Below, piece by piece: positions 48,789 through 59,255 of a DNA stretch of 64,000 nt (positions are counted from its first letter, which is position 1; the number at the start of each line of letters is the position of its first letter). A model generated the notes under the pieces. It was not told the origin of the DNA. It searched no databases and was given only the letters and a program-made list of their open reading frames with translations. This DNA comes from Gammaproteobacteria bacterium (GTDB lineage: Bacteria; Pseudomonadota; Gammaproteobacteria; Burkholderiales; Rhodocyclaceae), in contig JAHJEO010000019.1 in assembly GCA_018825305.1 (NCBI GenBank), positions 1-64,000 of the forward strand, given 5' to 3'. Made by a program: the position numbers and the translations under genes.

Positions 48789-49249
48789 GCGCGGCCAACG
48801 TAAGCAGCGGTATCGTTGCCCGCATCGAAGGTGATTATGCGTGGGTCGAAATCGTCGACGGCAGCGGTTGCGGGAGCTGCAAGTCGCGCGAAGGCTGCGG
48901 CAGCGGCCTGCTCGGCCTAACCGCGCCGTCCCGCCAGCGCCGACTTTTCAATTCCGTCGGCGCACGGCCGGGCGACGCGGTTACGCTCCGGGTACCGGAG
49001 GGCGGTGTGCTGAAAGCGGCGCTGCTCGCCTATCTTTTGCCGCTGACGCTGGGGATTGCCGGCGCCGCCGGCGGCATGTGGCTGGGCGGCAACGATGGCT
49101 ACGCCTTGATCGGATTGCTTGCCGGCCTCGCTGGCGGCTGGCTGACGCTGCGCAGCATGACGAGGCAGCGGGAACCCTGGACGCAAATGGAACTCAAACC
49201 GCCGGTCCGACCGCAGGTCATTCAAACACGCAATTATGAGGAACCCTGA
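48785..49249 (+). CDS. rseC: RseC (SoxR-reducing/sigma-E regulatory) membrane protein
   Basis: The 154-residue protein carries an N-terminal Cys-rich segment (Cys29, Cys32, Cys38 in GCGSCKSREGCGSGLLG), two membrane helices at about 80-100 and 105-125, and a cytosolic tail. It may take part in electron transfer or in sigma-E control. Residues about 47-56 (APSRQRRLFN) are encoded by a strong copy of the dispersed repeat in a reading frame different from the other genes. It overlaps rseB upstream; mucD begins at once after it. Confidence 0.88.
   Translation: MSAANVSSGIVARIEGDYAWVEIVDGSGCGSCKSREGCGSGLLGLTAPSRQRRLFNSVGARPGDAVTLRVPEGGVLKAALLAYLLPLTLGIAGAAGGMWLGGNDGYALIGLLAGLAGGWLTLRSMTRQREPWTQMELKPPVRPQVIQTRNYEEP
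48926..48948 (-). repeat. dispersed 24-bp repeat, copy 8 (in rseC)
   Basis: Minus strand reads AAAAGTCGGCGCTGGCG followed by GG and ACGG. In rseC it is read as PSRQRRLF, the third frame used by the family. Confidence 0.85.
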
Positions 49250-49253
49250 AATC

Positions 49254-50675
49254 ATGAAACGACTGTTGCTATCCATCTGGCTATTTTTCTTCTCCGGGCT
49301 GATCTTCGCCCAAGGTGCCGCGCTCCCGGATTTCGCCGATCTTGCCGAGAAGCAGGGGCCGGTCGTCGTCAACATCAGCACAACCCAGATCATTCGCGGC
49401 AATCGCCTCGGCATGCCGCAGTTTCCGTTCGACGAGGACGATCCGGCCTTCGAATTGTTCAAGCGATTCATCCCGCGGCATCCGCAGGCGCCGCGGGATT
49501 TCGAGAACAAGTCCTTGGGCTCCGGCTTCATCATCAGCGCCGATGGCTACATCCTGACCAATGCCCATGTGGTCGATTCAGCCGACGAAGTCGTCGTCAA
49601 GCTCACGGACAAGCGCGAATTCAAGGCCAAAGTGATCGGCGCCGACAAGCGCACCGACGTAGCCCTAATCAAGATTGAAGCCAGTGGCCTACAGGTGGCT
49701 CGACTCGGCGAAGCAGCGCGGCTGCGTGTGGGCGAATGGGTGGCGGCGATCGGTTCGCCCTTCGGTTTCGAGAATACCGTCACGGCCGGCATCGTCAGCG
49801 CCAAGGGCCGTTCGCTGCCGCAGGAAAACTACGTTCCCTTCATCCAGACGGATGTCGCCATCAATCCGGGCAACTCCGGTGGCCCCTTGTTCAACATGAA
49901 GGGTGAAGTTGTCGGCATCAATTCGCAAATTTTCAGCCGCTCGGGCGGCTATCAGGGCATTGCATTCGCGATTCCGATCGACGTCGCGATGGATGTACAG
50001 GCCCAGCTCAAGTCCGGTGGCAAAGTCAGCCGTGGCCGGCTCGGCGTAACCATCCAGGAGGTCACCAAGGAACTCGCCGAGTCCTTCGGCCTGGCCAAGC
50101 CTAACGGCGCACTGGTTACGGCTGTCGACAATGGCTCGCCGGCCGACAAGGCGGGCATCGAGGCTGGCGACATCATCCTCAAGTTCGAGGGCAAGGCAGT
50201 GACCCAGTCCGGCGACCTGCCGCGCATGGTCGGTTCGACCCGGCCCGGGACCAAGAGCCCGCTGCAAATCTGGCGCAAGGGCGCGACACGGGAAATCGTC
50301 GTCACCGTCGGCGAAATTGCGGAGGAGAAAGTTGCCGGCAGGGCGGCCAAGGGGAAGGGCGGCAGGGGAACGGAGGCCACATCGAACAAGCTTGGACTGG
50401 TGCTGTCGGAGCCCTCTGCCGAACAGCGCAAGCAAATCGGCATCACGCACGGACTCGTGGTCGAAGATGTCCGCAACGGCGTCGCGCGCACCGACTTGCG
50501 GCCGGGCGATGTGATTCTGGCGCTGATCAGCAAGGGCAGTCATTCCGATGTCAAGTCGATCGAGCAATTCAACGTTCTGCTGGCCAAACTCGACAAGACC
50601 TCGACAATCACCCTGCTGGTTCGGCGTGGTGATGCCCAGACCTTCATCACGATCAAGGGAGTCGGCGATAACTAG
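49254..50675 (+). CDS. mucD: periplasmic Do-type serine protease (MucD/DegP)
   Basis: The 473-residue HtrA-family protease has a signal peptide (about 1-20, cleaved near FAQGAA). The triad is His105 (TNAHVVDS), Asp135 (RTDVALIKIEA) and Ser208 (NPGNSGGPLF). Two PDZ domains follow (about 260-355 and 380-470). It degrades or refolds damaged periplasmic proteins in the sigma-E response. The ATG at 49254 has GAGGAA upstream, at a better distance than the ATG at 49236. It follows rseC and ends just before the glutaredoxin-like gene. Confidence 0.95.
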   Translation: MKRLLLSIWLFFFSGLIFAQGAALPDFADLAEKQGPVVVNISTTQIIRGNRLGMPQFPFDEDDPAFELFKRFIPRHPQAPRDFENKSLGSGFIISADGYILTNAHVVDSADEVVVKLTDKREFKAKVIGADKRTDVALIKIEASGLQVARLGEAARLRVGEWVAAIGSPFGFENTVTAGIVSAKGRSLPQENYVPFIQTDVAINPGNSGGPLFNMKGEVVGINSQIFSRSGGYQGIAFAIPIDVAMDVQAQLKSGGKVSRGRLGVTIQEVTKELAESFGLAKPNGALVTAVDNGSPADKAGIEAGDIILKFEGKAVTQSGDLPRMVGSTRPGTKSPLQIWRKGATREIVVTVGEIAEEKVAGRAAKGKGGRGTEATSNKLGLVLSEPSAEQRKQIGITHGLVVEDVRNGVARTDLRPGDVILALISKGSHSDVKSIEQFNVLLAKLDKTSTITLLVRRGDAQTFITIKGVGDN

Positions 50676-50922
50676 GCTGGTTCTTTACAGTCGCCAGTAC
50701 TGCCATCTCTGCCACGACATGCTGGCCGCGCTGGATGAAATGCACATCCGGCGCGGTGGCGAGTTCGTGTTCGAAGTGGATGTACTGGACGTCGATGCCG
50801 ACCTCGCCCTCGAAGCGAAATACAATGAACTGGTCCCCGTGCTCGAGGCCGATGGCCGCGAACTCTGCCACCACTTTCTCGACCACGCGAAAGTGCGCGA
50901 GTATTTGCGCGGGAACCCCTGA
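50632..50922 (+). CDS. glutaredoxin-family protein (DUF836-like)
   Basis: The conserved part starts RLVLYSRQYCHLCHDMLAAL, with a CxxC redox motif (Cys-His-Leu-Cys), and ends HHFLDHAKVREYLRGNP; the thioredoxin-fold core is about 80 residues. The start is uncertain. The first ATG in frame (50632) lies 44 bases inside mucD and has no clear ribosome-binding site. AGGGAG (50656-50661) points instead to a non-standard ATA at 50668, and a CTG follows at 50677. It would be coupled to mucD. Likely a small thiol-disulfide protein. Confidence 0.75.
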   Translation: MPRPSSRSRESAITRLVLYSRQYCHLCHDMLAALDEMHIRRGGEFVFEVDVLDVDADLALEAKYNELVPVLEADGRELCHHFLDHAKVREYLRGNP

Positions 50923-50956
50923 AATCCGCTAGAATCCGGGCCTCGCAAGCTGCCCC

Positions 50957-50986
50957 AAGGTGCTGAAACGGCACCTTTTTTATTTG
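50957..50986 (+). terminator. hairpin with T-run directly ahead of lepA
   Basis: AAGGTGC (50957-50963) and GCACCTT (50971-50977) form a stem with a 7-base loop, followed by TTTTTATTT. It ends about 6 bases before the lepA ATG. It is a good Rho-independent terminator for the mucD-glutaredoxin transcript, yet a lepA mRNA would also have to pass it or start inside it. A TAGAAT at about 50928-50935 is a possible -10 element upstream. Confidence 0.7.
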
Positions 50987-50991
50987 TCCCG

Positions 50992-52785
<1,794 letters not shown>

Positions 52786-52794
52786 GGATATCCA

Positions 52795-53583
52795 GTGAAT
52801 TTCGCACTCATCCTGTTCGTGCTGACCATCGCCACCGGTACGCTCTGGCTGCTCGATTACTTCGTCTTTCGCAAGAAGCGTGCTGCGGATGCCAGGGAGC
52901 CGTGGTGGGTCGAGTACGGCGCCAGTTTCTTCCCGGTAATCCTGATTGTCTTTTTCCTCCGTTCGTTCCTGGTCGAGCCATTCAAGATTCCGTCGGGTTC
53001 GATGATTCCGACCCTGCTTGCCGGCGACTTCATCCTCGTCAATAAGTACACCTATGGCATTCGTCTGCCGGTGCTCAACAAGAAAATCGTCGAGATGAAT
53101 TCCCCGCAACGGGGCGATGTGGTGGTGTTTCGTTATCCGGTCGATCCGTCGCTCGACTACATCAAGCGCATCGTCGGGCTGCCCGGCGACAAGGTGGCCT
53201 ACCAGAACAAACGGCTGACCATCAACGGCCAACCGGTGCCTGTGAAGCGTAGCGATGACTACCTCGACAAGGAACGGTTCTTCTACACACCACGTTACAT
53301 CGAGCAACTGGGTGACCTTAGTCACGACATCCTGATCGAGGATGGAGCACCGTCATTCATCTCGCATGCGCTGTCGTTCCCCTTGCGCGACAAATGTATC
53401 TACAATAGCGAGGGGGTTACTTGCGAAGTACCGCAGGGACACTACTTCGCCATGGGCGACAACCGCGACAATTCGCAGGACAGCCGTGTCTGGGGCTTCG
53501 TTCCGGACGAAAATCTGGTCGGCAAGGCCTTCTTCATCTGGTTCAACTTTGGCGATCTCAAGCGGATCGGCTCGTTCAAATAG
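52795..53583 (+). CDS. lepB: signal peptidase I
   Basis: The 262-residue membrane-bound peptidase has helices at about 4-22 and 44-60 and the periplasmic Ser-Lys dyad Ser69 (KIPSGSMIPTL) and Lys124 (LDYIKRIVGLPGD). It cleaves signal peptides of exported proteins. The GTG start at 52795 has AAGGA overlapping the lepA stop. The GDNRDNSQDSRVWGFV segment near the C-terminus is the conserved box E. Confidence 0.96.
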   Translation: MNFALILFVLTIATGTLWLLDYFVFRKKRAADAREPWWVEYGASFFPVILIVFFLRSFLVEPFKIPSGSMIPTLLAGDFILVNKYTYGIRLPVLNKKIVEMNSPQRGDVVVFRYPVDPSLDYIKRIVGLPGDKVAYQNKRLTINGQPVPVKRSDDYLDKERFFYTPRYIEQLGDLSHDILIEDGAPSFISHALSFPLRDKCIYNSEGVTCEVPQGHYFAMGDNRDNSQDSRVWGFVPDENLVGKAFFIWFNFGDLKRIGSFK

Positions 53584-53591
53584 GGGGCAGC

Positions 53592-53948
53592 ATGAATAAG
53601 CAACGTGGAGTCACTCTCTCCGGCTTGTTGGTCGGTGTCGTCATCGTGATCGCGGTTGCCCTGCTTGGCATGAAGGTGGCGCCTTCGGTGATGGAGTACT
53701 ACAAGATCGTATCGGCCATCAAGTCCGTGGCACAGGACAGCAGCCTGAAGAGCGCAACAGTTGGCGAAATTCGTGCAGCCTTCGGCAAACATCAGGAAAT
53801 TGGCTATTTCACCAAGATCGGTCCGACCGATATCGAGGTGACCAAGGAAGGCGGCGAACTCGTCGTCGCTTTCGCCTACCAGGACAAAATTCCGTTGTTC
53901 GCCAACGTCAGTCTGGTAATCGACTACGAGGCAAGTTCGCTCAAGTGA
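53592..53948 (+). CDS. DUF4845 membrane protein
   Basis: The 118-residue protein begins [20 protein letters not shown], with one N-terminal membrane helix that resembles a type IV pilin leader (RGVTLSGLL with Gly then hydrophobic residues). A soluble domain ends [23 protein letters not shown]. It belongs to the DUF4845 family, consistently found between lepB and rnc in betaproteobacteria. Function unknown. The stop overlaps the rnc start by 4 bases. Confidence 0.88.
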   Translation: MNKQRGVTLSGLLVGVVIVIAVALLGMKVAPSVMEYYKIVSAIKSVAQDSSLKSATVGEIRAAFGKHQEIGYFTKIGPTDIEVTKEGGELVVAFAYQDKIPLFANVSLVIDYEASSLK

Positions 53949-54625
53949 GCCAGACCCAGATGGGTCGCCTCGAAGCGACCCTGGGCCACCAATTCGGCAA
54001 TGCCGGCCTGCTACGTCAGGCGCTGACTCATCGCAGCCACAGTTCGCCCAACAACGAGCGCCTTGAATTTCTCGGCGACGCGGTGCTCAATTGCGTAGTG
54101 GCGTCGCTGCTCTATCAGCGCTTCACCGCTTTGCGCGAGGGCGACCTTTCGCGACAGCGTGCCAATCTGGTACGTCAGGAGGCGCTGGCAGGCATTGCCC
54201 AGCGCATGGCGCTCGGCGACCATCTACTACTGGGCGAAGGTGAATTGAAGAGCGGCGGATTCCGGCGGCCGTCCATTCTGGCCGATGCCCTTGAAGCCAT
54301 CATCGGTGCGATCTACCTTGATGCGGGATTTGATGTCGCCTTCGAAGTAATCGAACGGCTGCTACAACCGCTGCTCGATCAACTCGACCCACGCGACTCC
54401 GGCAAGGACCCAAAGACCGAACTGCAGGAGTTGCTGCAGGCGCAAAGGCAGCCGTTACCGCAATACGAGCTACAGGCAACCCGCGGCGATGCCCATGCGC
54501 AGGAATTCGAGATCGAGTGCGTGATTGCCTCGCTCGCCCTGCGCACACTGGGTAGCGGCGGCAGCCGCCGTGCCGCCGAGCAGGCGGCCGCGCGCGAAGC
54601 CCTGAATCGGCTGAAGGGAAGTTAG
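53945..54625 (+). CDS. rnc: ribonuclease III
   Basis: The 226-residue double-strand RNA endonuclease has its signature [13 protein letters not shown] at about 37-49, the second acidic metal site in [14 protein letters not shown], and a C-terminal double-stranded-RNA-binding domain ([11 protein letters not shown]...AAREALNRL). It processes rRNA precursors and some mRNAs. GTG start at 53945 overlaps the DUF4845 stop. Era follows closely. Confidence 0.96.
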   Translation: MSQTQMGRLEATLGHQFGNAGLLRQALTHRSHSSPNNERLEFLGDAVLNCVVASLLYQRFTALREGDLSRQRANLVRQEALAGIAQRMALGDHLLLGEGELKSGGFRRPSILADALEAIIGAIYLDAGFDVAFEVIERLLQPLLDQLDPRDSGKDPKTELQELLQAQRQPLPQYELQATRGDAHAQEFEIECVIASLALRTLGSGGSRRAAEQAAAREALNRLKGS

Positions 54626-54632
54626 CCAAGAC

Positions 54633-55535
54633 ATGACAGGCGACACGATGGACTCCGGATTCCGCTGCGGCACACTGGCCGTCATCGGCCGTCCCAATGT
54701 GGGGAAGTCGACCCTGACCAATCGTCTGGTCGGCGCCAAGGTCAGCATTACCTCGAAGAAGGCACAGACGACGCGGCATCGCATTCACGGCATCCTGACC
54801 ACGGATGCGTGCCAGTACATTTTTGTCGATACACCGGGCTTCCAGACGACGCATCGCAATGCCCTCAATCGCATCATGAACCGCAGCGTCACGCAGGCGC
54901 TGGCCGATGTCGACGTCGTCCTCTTCGTTATCGAGGCAGGCCGCTGGGGCGCGGGCGAGACTGAGATTGTCAGGCTGCTGCCGCCGGATCGCCAGGTGCT
55001 GCTGGTCATCAACAAGATCGACCGCCTCGCCGACAAGGCTCTGCTGCTACCCTTCATCGACCGAGTCAGTCGCGAACATGCCTTCGCCGAGATTCTGCCA
55101 CTCAGTGCCGAAAAGGGGCAGGGCACAGCCGAGTTATTGACGACAGCGGCGAAATATCTGCCGGAATCACCGCCATTCTTCGACGCCGACGACATTACCG
55201 ACCGCTCGGAGCGCTTTCTTGCGGCCGAACTGCTGCGCGAAAAATTGTTTCGGAATCTTGGCGAGGAGCTGCCTTACGGCCTCACCGTCGAAATCGAGAA
55301 ATTTGAGGAGGAGGGGGCGCTGCGGCGGATTTTTGCCGCCATCGTCGTCGACCGCGAAGGCTACAAGGCCATCGTTATCGGCAAGAACGGCGAGCGGCTC
55401 AAGCGCATCTCCAGCGATGCCCGTACCGACATGGAGCGGCTGTTCGGCGGCAAGGTCTGGCTCGAAACCTGGGTCAAGGTCAAGGGTGGCTGGGCCGATG
55501 ACGAGCGTGCGCTGAAATCCCTGGGTTACGAATGA
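54633..55535 (+). CDS. era: GTPase Era
   Basis: The 300-residue 30S assembly GTPase has GRPNVGKSTLTNRL, the switch II DTPGFQTT and NKIDRLADK, with a C-terminal KH domain containing AIVIGKNGERLKRIS that binds the 3' end of 16S rRNA. It follows rnc by 7 bases and overlaps recO by 4 bases, part of the rnc-era-recO run. Confidence 0.97.
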   Translation: MTGDTMDSGFRCGTLAVIGRPNVGKSTLTNRLVGAKVSITSKKAQTTRHRIHGILTTDACQYIFVDTPGFQTTHRNALNRIMNRSVTQALADVDVVLFVIEAGRWGAGETEIVRLLPPDRQVLLVINKIDRLADKALLLPFIDRVSREHAFAEILPLSAEKGQGTAELLTTAAKYLPESPPFFDADDITDRSERFLAAELLREKLFRNLGEELPYGLTVEIEKFEEEGALRRIFAAIVVDREGYKAIVIGKNGERLKRISSDARTDMERLFGGKVWLETWVKVKGGWADDERALKSLGYE

Positions 55536-56248
55536 ACGGCAAGCAAAGGGTCGACGGAGCTGCAGCCTTTCTGCTCCACGCCTACCCATACAGTGAAACC
55601 AGCCTCATCATCGACGTTTTTGCACGCGACTTCGGGCGTCTGGCCCTGCTGGCGCGTGGCGCTCGGCGGCCGCGTTCAGCGTTGCGGGGCGTCCTGCTAG
55701 CTTTTCAGCCACTCGAACTGGGCTGGCACGGTGCCGGCGAGGTCAAGACTCTGGCCAAGGCCGAATGGCAGGGCGGACTACCGTTGCCGACGGGAAAGAG
55801 CCTGCTGCTTGGCTACTACCTCAACGAGCTGCTTCTCAAATTGCTGCCGCGCGAGGATGCCCACCCGGGATTGTTCGACGCCTACGCGGCGACGCTGGAC
55901 AATCTCTCGACGAACGCCGAGGCCGCGGAGTTACGCCGTTTCGAAACATCGCTGCTGCGTGAGCTGGGCTACGGCCTGAGCCTGGAACGCGACGCCGTCA
56001 GCGGCCAGTCGGTGCTTCCCGAAGGGCGCTACACCTATCAGATAGAGCGCGGCGCGGTGGCCGTGACCGATGATCGCGAAGGCAGCGCGTATCGAGGCAA
56101 GACTCTGCTCGACATCGCCGCCAACGACTACAGCGACCCGCGCACGGCATCCGAAAGCAAACAACTGATGCGACAATTGTTTGGCCACTATCTCGGTGGT
56201 CAGGCGTTGCAGTCGCGCCGTGTTTTCATGGAGTTACAGGAATTGTGA
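55532..56248 (+). CDS. recO: DNA repair protein RecO
   Basis: The 238-residue protein starts with an OB fold ([43 protein letters not shown]), then an alpha-helical domain with no zinc cysteines, as is usual in proteobacteria. RecO loads RecA on SSB-coated DNA together with RecR. Overlaps era and pdxJ by 4 bases on either side. Confidence 0.94.
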   Translation: MNGKQRVDGAAAFLLHAYPYSETSLIIDVFARDFGRLALLARGARRPRSALRGVLLAFQPLELGWHGAGEVKTLAKAEWQGGLPLPTGKSLLLGYYLNELLLKLLPREDAHPGLFDAYAATLDNLSTNAEAAELRRFETSLLRELGYGLSLERDAVSGQSVLPEGRYTYQIERGAVAVTDDREGSAYRGKTLLDIAANDYSDPRTASESKQLMRQLFGHYLGGQALQSRRVFMELQEL

Positions 56249-56973
56249 TTGAACTTGGCGTAAACATCGACCACGTGGCCACGTTGCGGCAGGCGCGCGG
56301 CACCTCCTATCCCGACCCGGTCAGGGCCGCGCTGCTGGCCGAGCGGGCAGGGGCCGACGCGATCACCCTGCATCTGCGTGAAGATCGCCGCCACATCCAG
56401 GACCGCGATGTCGAACTTCTGCGCCAGCAACTGGTGACCCGCATGAATCTCGAATGCGCCGTCACCGGTGAGATGCTCGACATCGCCTGCCGCATCCGTC
56501 CGCAAGATGCCTGTCTCGTGCCGGAAAAACGTGAAGAACTGACGACCGAAGGCGGGCTCGACGTGGCCGGTGGCTTCGATCGTGTGCGCGAGGCAACACA
56601 ACGGCTGGCAGCGGCGGGAGTCCGTGTTTCCCTGTTCATCGATCCGGACCCGGTACAGATCACGGCCGCCGGGGAAGCGGGCGCCCCGGTCATCGAGATA
56701 CATACCGGCCGCTATGCCGACTTGTCGGGTGCCGCGGCGGACGAAGAACTCGAACGCATTCGGGCAGCAGTCGAACTCGGTACGCGCATCGGCCTGAAGG
56801 TCAATGCCGGCCATGGCCTGCATTTCGGCAATGTGGGCCCCATCGCCGCAATGCCGGCGATCGCCGAACTCAACATCGGCCATGCGCTTGTCGCCGAGGC
56901 GATCTTCATGGGCTGGGAGAACGCCGTACGCGAAATGAAGCGCCTGATGCTGGAAGCGCGGCAACGCGCTTGA
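56245..56973 (+). CDS. pdxJ: pyridoxine 5'-phosphate synthase
   Basis: The 242-residue TIM-barrel enzyme condenses 1-deoxyxylulose-5-phosphate with 3-amino-2-oxopropyl phosphate to give vitamin B6 phosphate. Recognisable motifs are [47 protein letters not shown] and [17 protein letters not shown] start overlaps recO; acpS follows after 13 bases. The order recO-pdxJ-acpS is classical. Confidence 0.97.
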   Translation: MIELGVNIDHVATLRQARGTSYPDPVRAALLAERAGADAITLHLREDRRHIQDRDVELLRQQLVTRMNLECAVTGEMLDIACRIRPQDACLVPEKREELTTEGGLDVAGGFDRVREATQRLAAAGVRVSLFIDPDPVQITAAGEAGAPVIEIHTGRYADLSGAAADEELERIRAAVELGTRIGLKVNAGHGLHFGNVGPIAAMPAIAELNIGHALVAEAIFMGWENAVREMKRLMLEARQRA

Positions 56974-56986
56974 TGGCCTCACCAAG

Positions 56987-57364
56987 ATGATTTTCGGCAT
57001 CGGCACCGACATCGTCACCGTGGCACGCATGAAGAGCCTGTGGGACCGCCATGGCGAGCGAGCGCTGGAAAAGATTCTGGCACCGGGCGAACTGGAAGCC
57101 TGCCGCGCAGCACCAGACACCGCACGCTTTCTGGCCAAGCGGTTCGCCGCCAAAGAGGCGTTCGGCAAGGCTTGCGGCACGGGAATTCGTACGCCGGTGT
57201 TGTTGCCCAATATCGAGATATCGCATGACAACGCCGGCAAACCTGGCTTCGGCTTCCGGCCGCCGCTGGATGCGTGGGTGGACGAGCACGGCCTGACGGC
57301 ACACCTGTCAATCAGCGACGAGGCCGATTCCGCCGTCGCTTTCGTGATACTGGAGCAACGATGA
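56987..57364 (+). CDS. acpS: holo-ACP synthase
   Basis: The 125-residue phosphopantetheinyl transferase has FGIGTDIVTVARM with the magnesium-binding Asp and the FLAKRFAAKEAFGKACGTGI motif with Glu and Lys. It attaches phosphopantetheine to acyl carrier protein (acpP at 42000). Overlaps nagZ by 4 bases. Confidence 0.96.
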   Translation: MIFGIGTDIVTVARMKSLWDRHGERALEKILAPGELEACRAAPDTARFLAKRFAAKEAFGKACGTGIRTPVLLPNIEISHDNAGKPGFGFRPPLDAWVDEHGLTAHLSISDEADSAVAFVILEQR

Positions 57365-58398
57365 CATCCCTCGGACCGCTGATGATCGACATTGCCGGCA
57401 CGGCGCTGACCGATCTTGACCGTCACCGCATGACCGATCCGCGGATCGGCGGGGTAATCCTGTTCACGCGCAATTACGAGTCGCCCGCGCAACTGCAGGC
57501 GCTGTGCGAGGAAATCCACGCCGTGCGCTCACCACGGCTGCTGATCGCGGTCGACCATGAAGGTGGCCGCGTGCAGCGTTTCCGCGAAGGATTTTCCTTG
57601 CTGCCCGCGATGCGAGCACTGGGTGCATGGTGGCACAAGACACCCGCCGCCGCCGTCGAATCGGCGCGTTCCATCGGCTTTCTGCTGGCCGCCGAACTGC
57701 GTTCGCGCGGAGTCGACCTTTCCTTCACTCCCGTGCTCGACCTCGACTGGGGTCCAAGCGGCGTAATCGGCGACCGTGCTTTTCATCGCGATCCGGCAGC
57801 GGTCATCGGACTCGCTGGAGGCCTCATTGCCGGCATGCGCGATGCCGGCATGGCCTGCTGCGGAAAACACTTCCCCGGCCATGGCTGGGTGGCGGCCGAT
57901 TCGCATGTCGCCATTCCCGTGGACGACCGGACACTGGATCAGATGGCGCCCGACCTCGAACCGTACCGCCGGCTCAAACTCGACGCCGTGATGCCGGCAC
58001 ACGTCATCTACCCGAAGATCGATGCGCGGCCGGCCGGTTTCTCGCCGCTCTGGATAGCCAAGCTGCGGCAGGAGTTCGGCTTCGACGGCGTGATCTTCAG
58101 CGACGACCTGTCGATGGAAGGCGCCAGTTTCGCTGGCAGCATCGTCGAACGAGTCGAGGCGGCGGCGAATGCCGGCGTTGACATGCTGCTGGTCTGCAAT
58201 GCGCCGGACAAGGTCGGCGAGGTGCTGGAACGCTGGCATCCGCTACCCGATCCGGGGCGTGCGGCACGCATCGCGCGACTGCTGCCGACAAAGCCGGCCA
58301 TGGCCTGGGCCGACCTTCACGATGACATCACCTGCCGGGCCGGGCATCAAGTCATTGCGCGGCTTGCCGGGGTTATGCCGCAACCCGGACTTGCTTGA
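57361..58398 (+). CDS. nagZ: beta-N-acetylhexosaminidase
   Basis: The 345-residue family-3 glycoside hydrolase removes N-acetylglucosamine from anhydromuropeptides in peptidoglycan recycling. Motifs include AVDHEGGRVQRFREGF, CCGKHFPGHGWVAADSHV (catalytic His in the loop) and the nucleophile Asp in VIFSDDLSMEGASF. ATG at 57361 overlaps acpS; the longer frame upstream is rejected. It is the last gene of the run from lepA. Confidence 0.96.
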   Translation: MTSLGPLMIDIAGTALTDLDRHRMTDPRIGGVILFTRNYESPAQLQALCEEIHAVRSPRLLIAVDHEGGRVQRFREGFSLLPAMRALGAWWHKTPAAAVESARSIGFLLAAELRSRGVDLSFTPVLDLDWGPSGVIGDRAFHRDPAAVIGLAGGLIAGMRDAGMACCGKHFPGHGWVAADSHVAIPVDDRTLDQMAPDLEPYRRLKLDAVMPAHVIYPKIDARPAGFSPLWIAKLRQEFGFDGVIFSDDLSMEGASFAGSIVERVEAAANAGVDMLLVCNAPDKVGEVLERWHPLPDPGRAARIARLLPTKPAMAWADLHDDITCRAGHQVIARLAGVMPQPGLA

Positions 58399-58496
58399 AT
58401 AGAACATGCGCAGCACCGGGCAAGCGATTGGGACAAGTGCGGTGATGCGGACGCTGCTGCTCAGACGAAACCGGCTGGAGATCGCGACTTAAATAA

Positions 58497-58522
58497 AAAA
58501 GGGCAGCCGCGGCTGCCCTTTT
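58497..58522. terminator. bidirectional terminator between nagZ and efp
   Basis: AAAAGGGCAGCC-GC-GGCTGCCCTTTT is a near-perfect inverted repeat with A- and T-runs on both sides. It serves nagZ (plus) and efp (minus), which converge here. Confidence 0.9.
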
Positions 58523-58540
58523 CGCACACGACCTGAAGGC

Positions 58541-59098
58541 TTATTTGACGCGGTTCTTGTACTCACCGGTGCGAGTATCGATCTCGATCTTGTCGCCGAT
58601 GGCGACGAAGATCGGCACTGGCAACTCGAAACCGGTGGTGATCTTGGCCGGCTTCATCACCTTGCCCGAGGTATCGCCCTTGACGGCCGGCTCGGTGTAG
58701 ATCACTTCGCGCACCACGCTGTTGGGCATCTCGACTGAAATCGCCTTGCCTTCGTAGAACACCACCTCGACCGGCATGCCGTCTTCGATATAGCTGATGG
58801 CGTCGCCCATATTCTCGCCCTCGACCTCGTACTGGTTGTACTCGGTATCCATGAAGACGTACATGGGATCGGCGAAGTAGGAATAGGTGCATTCCTTGCG
58901 CTCCGGTACGACTTGATCGAACTTGTCGTCGGCTTTGTAGATTCCTTCGGAGTTTGTTCCGGTGAGCAGGTTCTTGAACTTCATCTTGACCACGGCGGAA
59001 GTTCGGCCGGACTTGGTGTATTCGGCCTTCTGAATCACCTGCGGATCGTTGCCGATCATGATGACGTTGCCGACGCGGAGTTCCTGTGCGGTTTTCAT
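58541..59098 (-). CDS. efp: elongation factor P, arginine-32 type
   Basis: The 185-residue EF-P relieves ribosome stalling at polyproline. The tip of the first domain reads [11 protein letters not shown], with Arg32 at the position of the modified residue. Arg32 identifies the EarP-type EF-P that is rhamnosylated, in contrast to the Lys type of E. coli. It lies downstream of earP on the same strand with 157 bases between. Just upstream of the start a hairpin (CCCCCTTGGGGG on the minus strand) is visible. Confidence 0.97.
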   Translation of the reverse strand: MKTAQELRVGNVIMIGNDPQVIQKAEYTKSGRTSAVVKMKFKNLLTGTNSEGIYKADDKFDQVVPERKECTYSYFADPMYVFMDTEYNQYEVEGENMGDAISYIEDGMPVEVVFYEGKAISVEMPNSVVREVIYTEPAVKGDTSGKVMKPAKITTGFELPVPIFVAIGDKIEIDTRTGEYKNRVK

Positions 59099-59255
59099 GG
59101 TGTGTTGGACTCGATTCCCCCAAGGGGGCGAATTTGAAAACCGCGCATTGTATTCGAGTTTCGCAGAACCTAGGGAAACTGCGCTATCAGGGTTTGGCGA
59201 AGAATACCAACCGGGCCTTTGCCATGGCGAGGGCAGTCATTCGATGAAATTCGTC

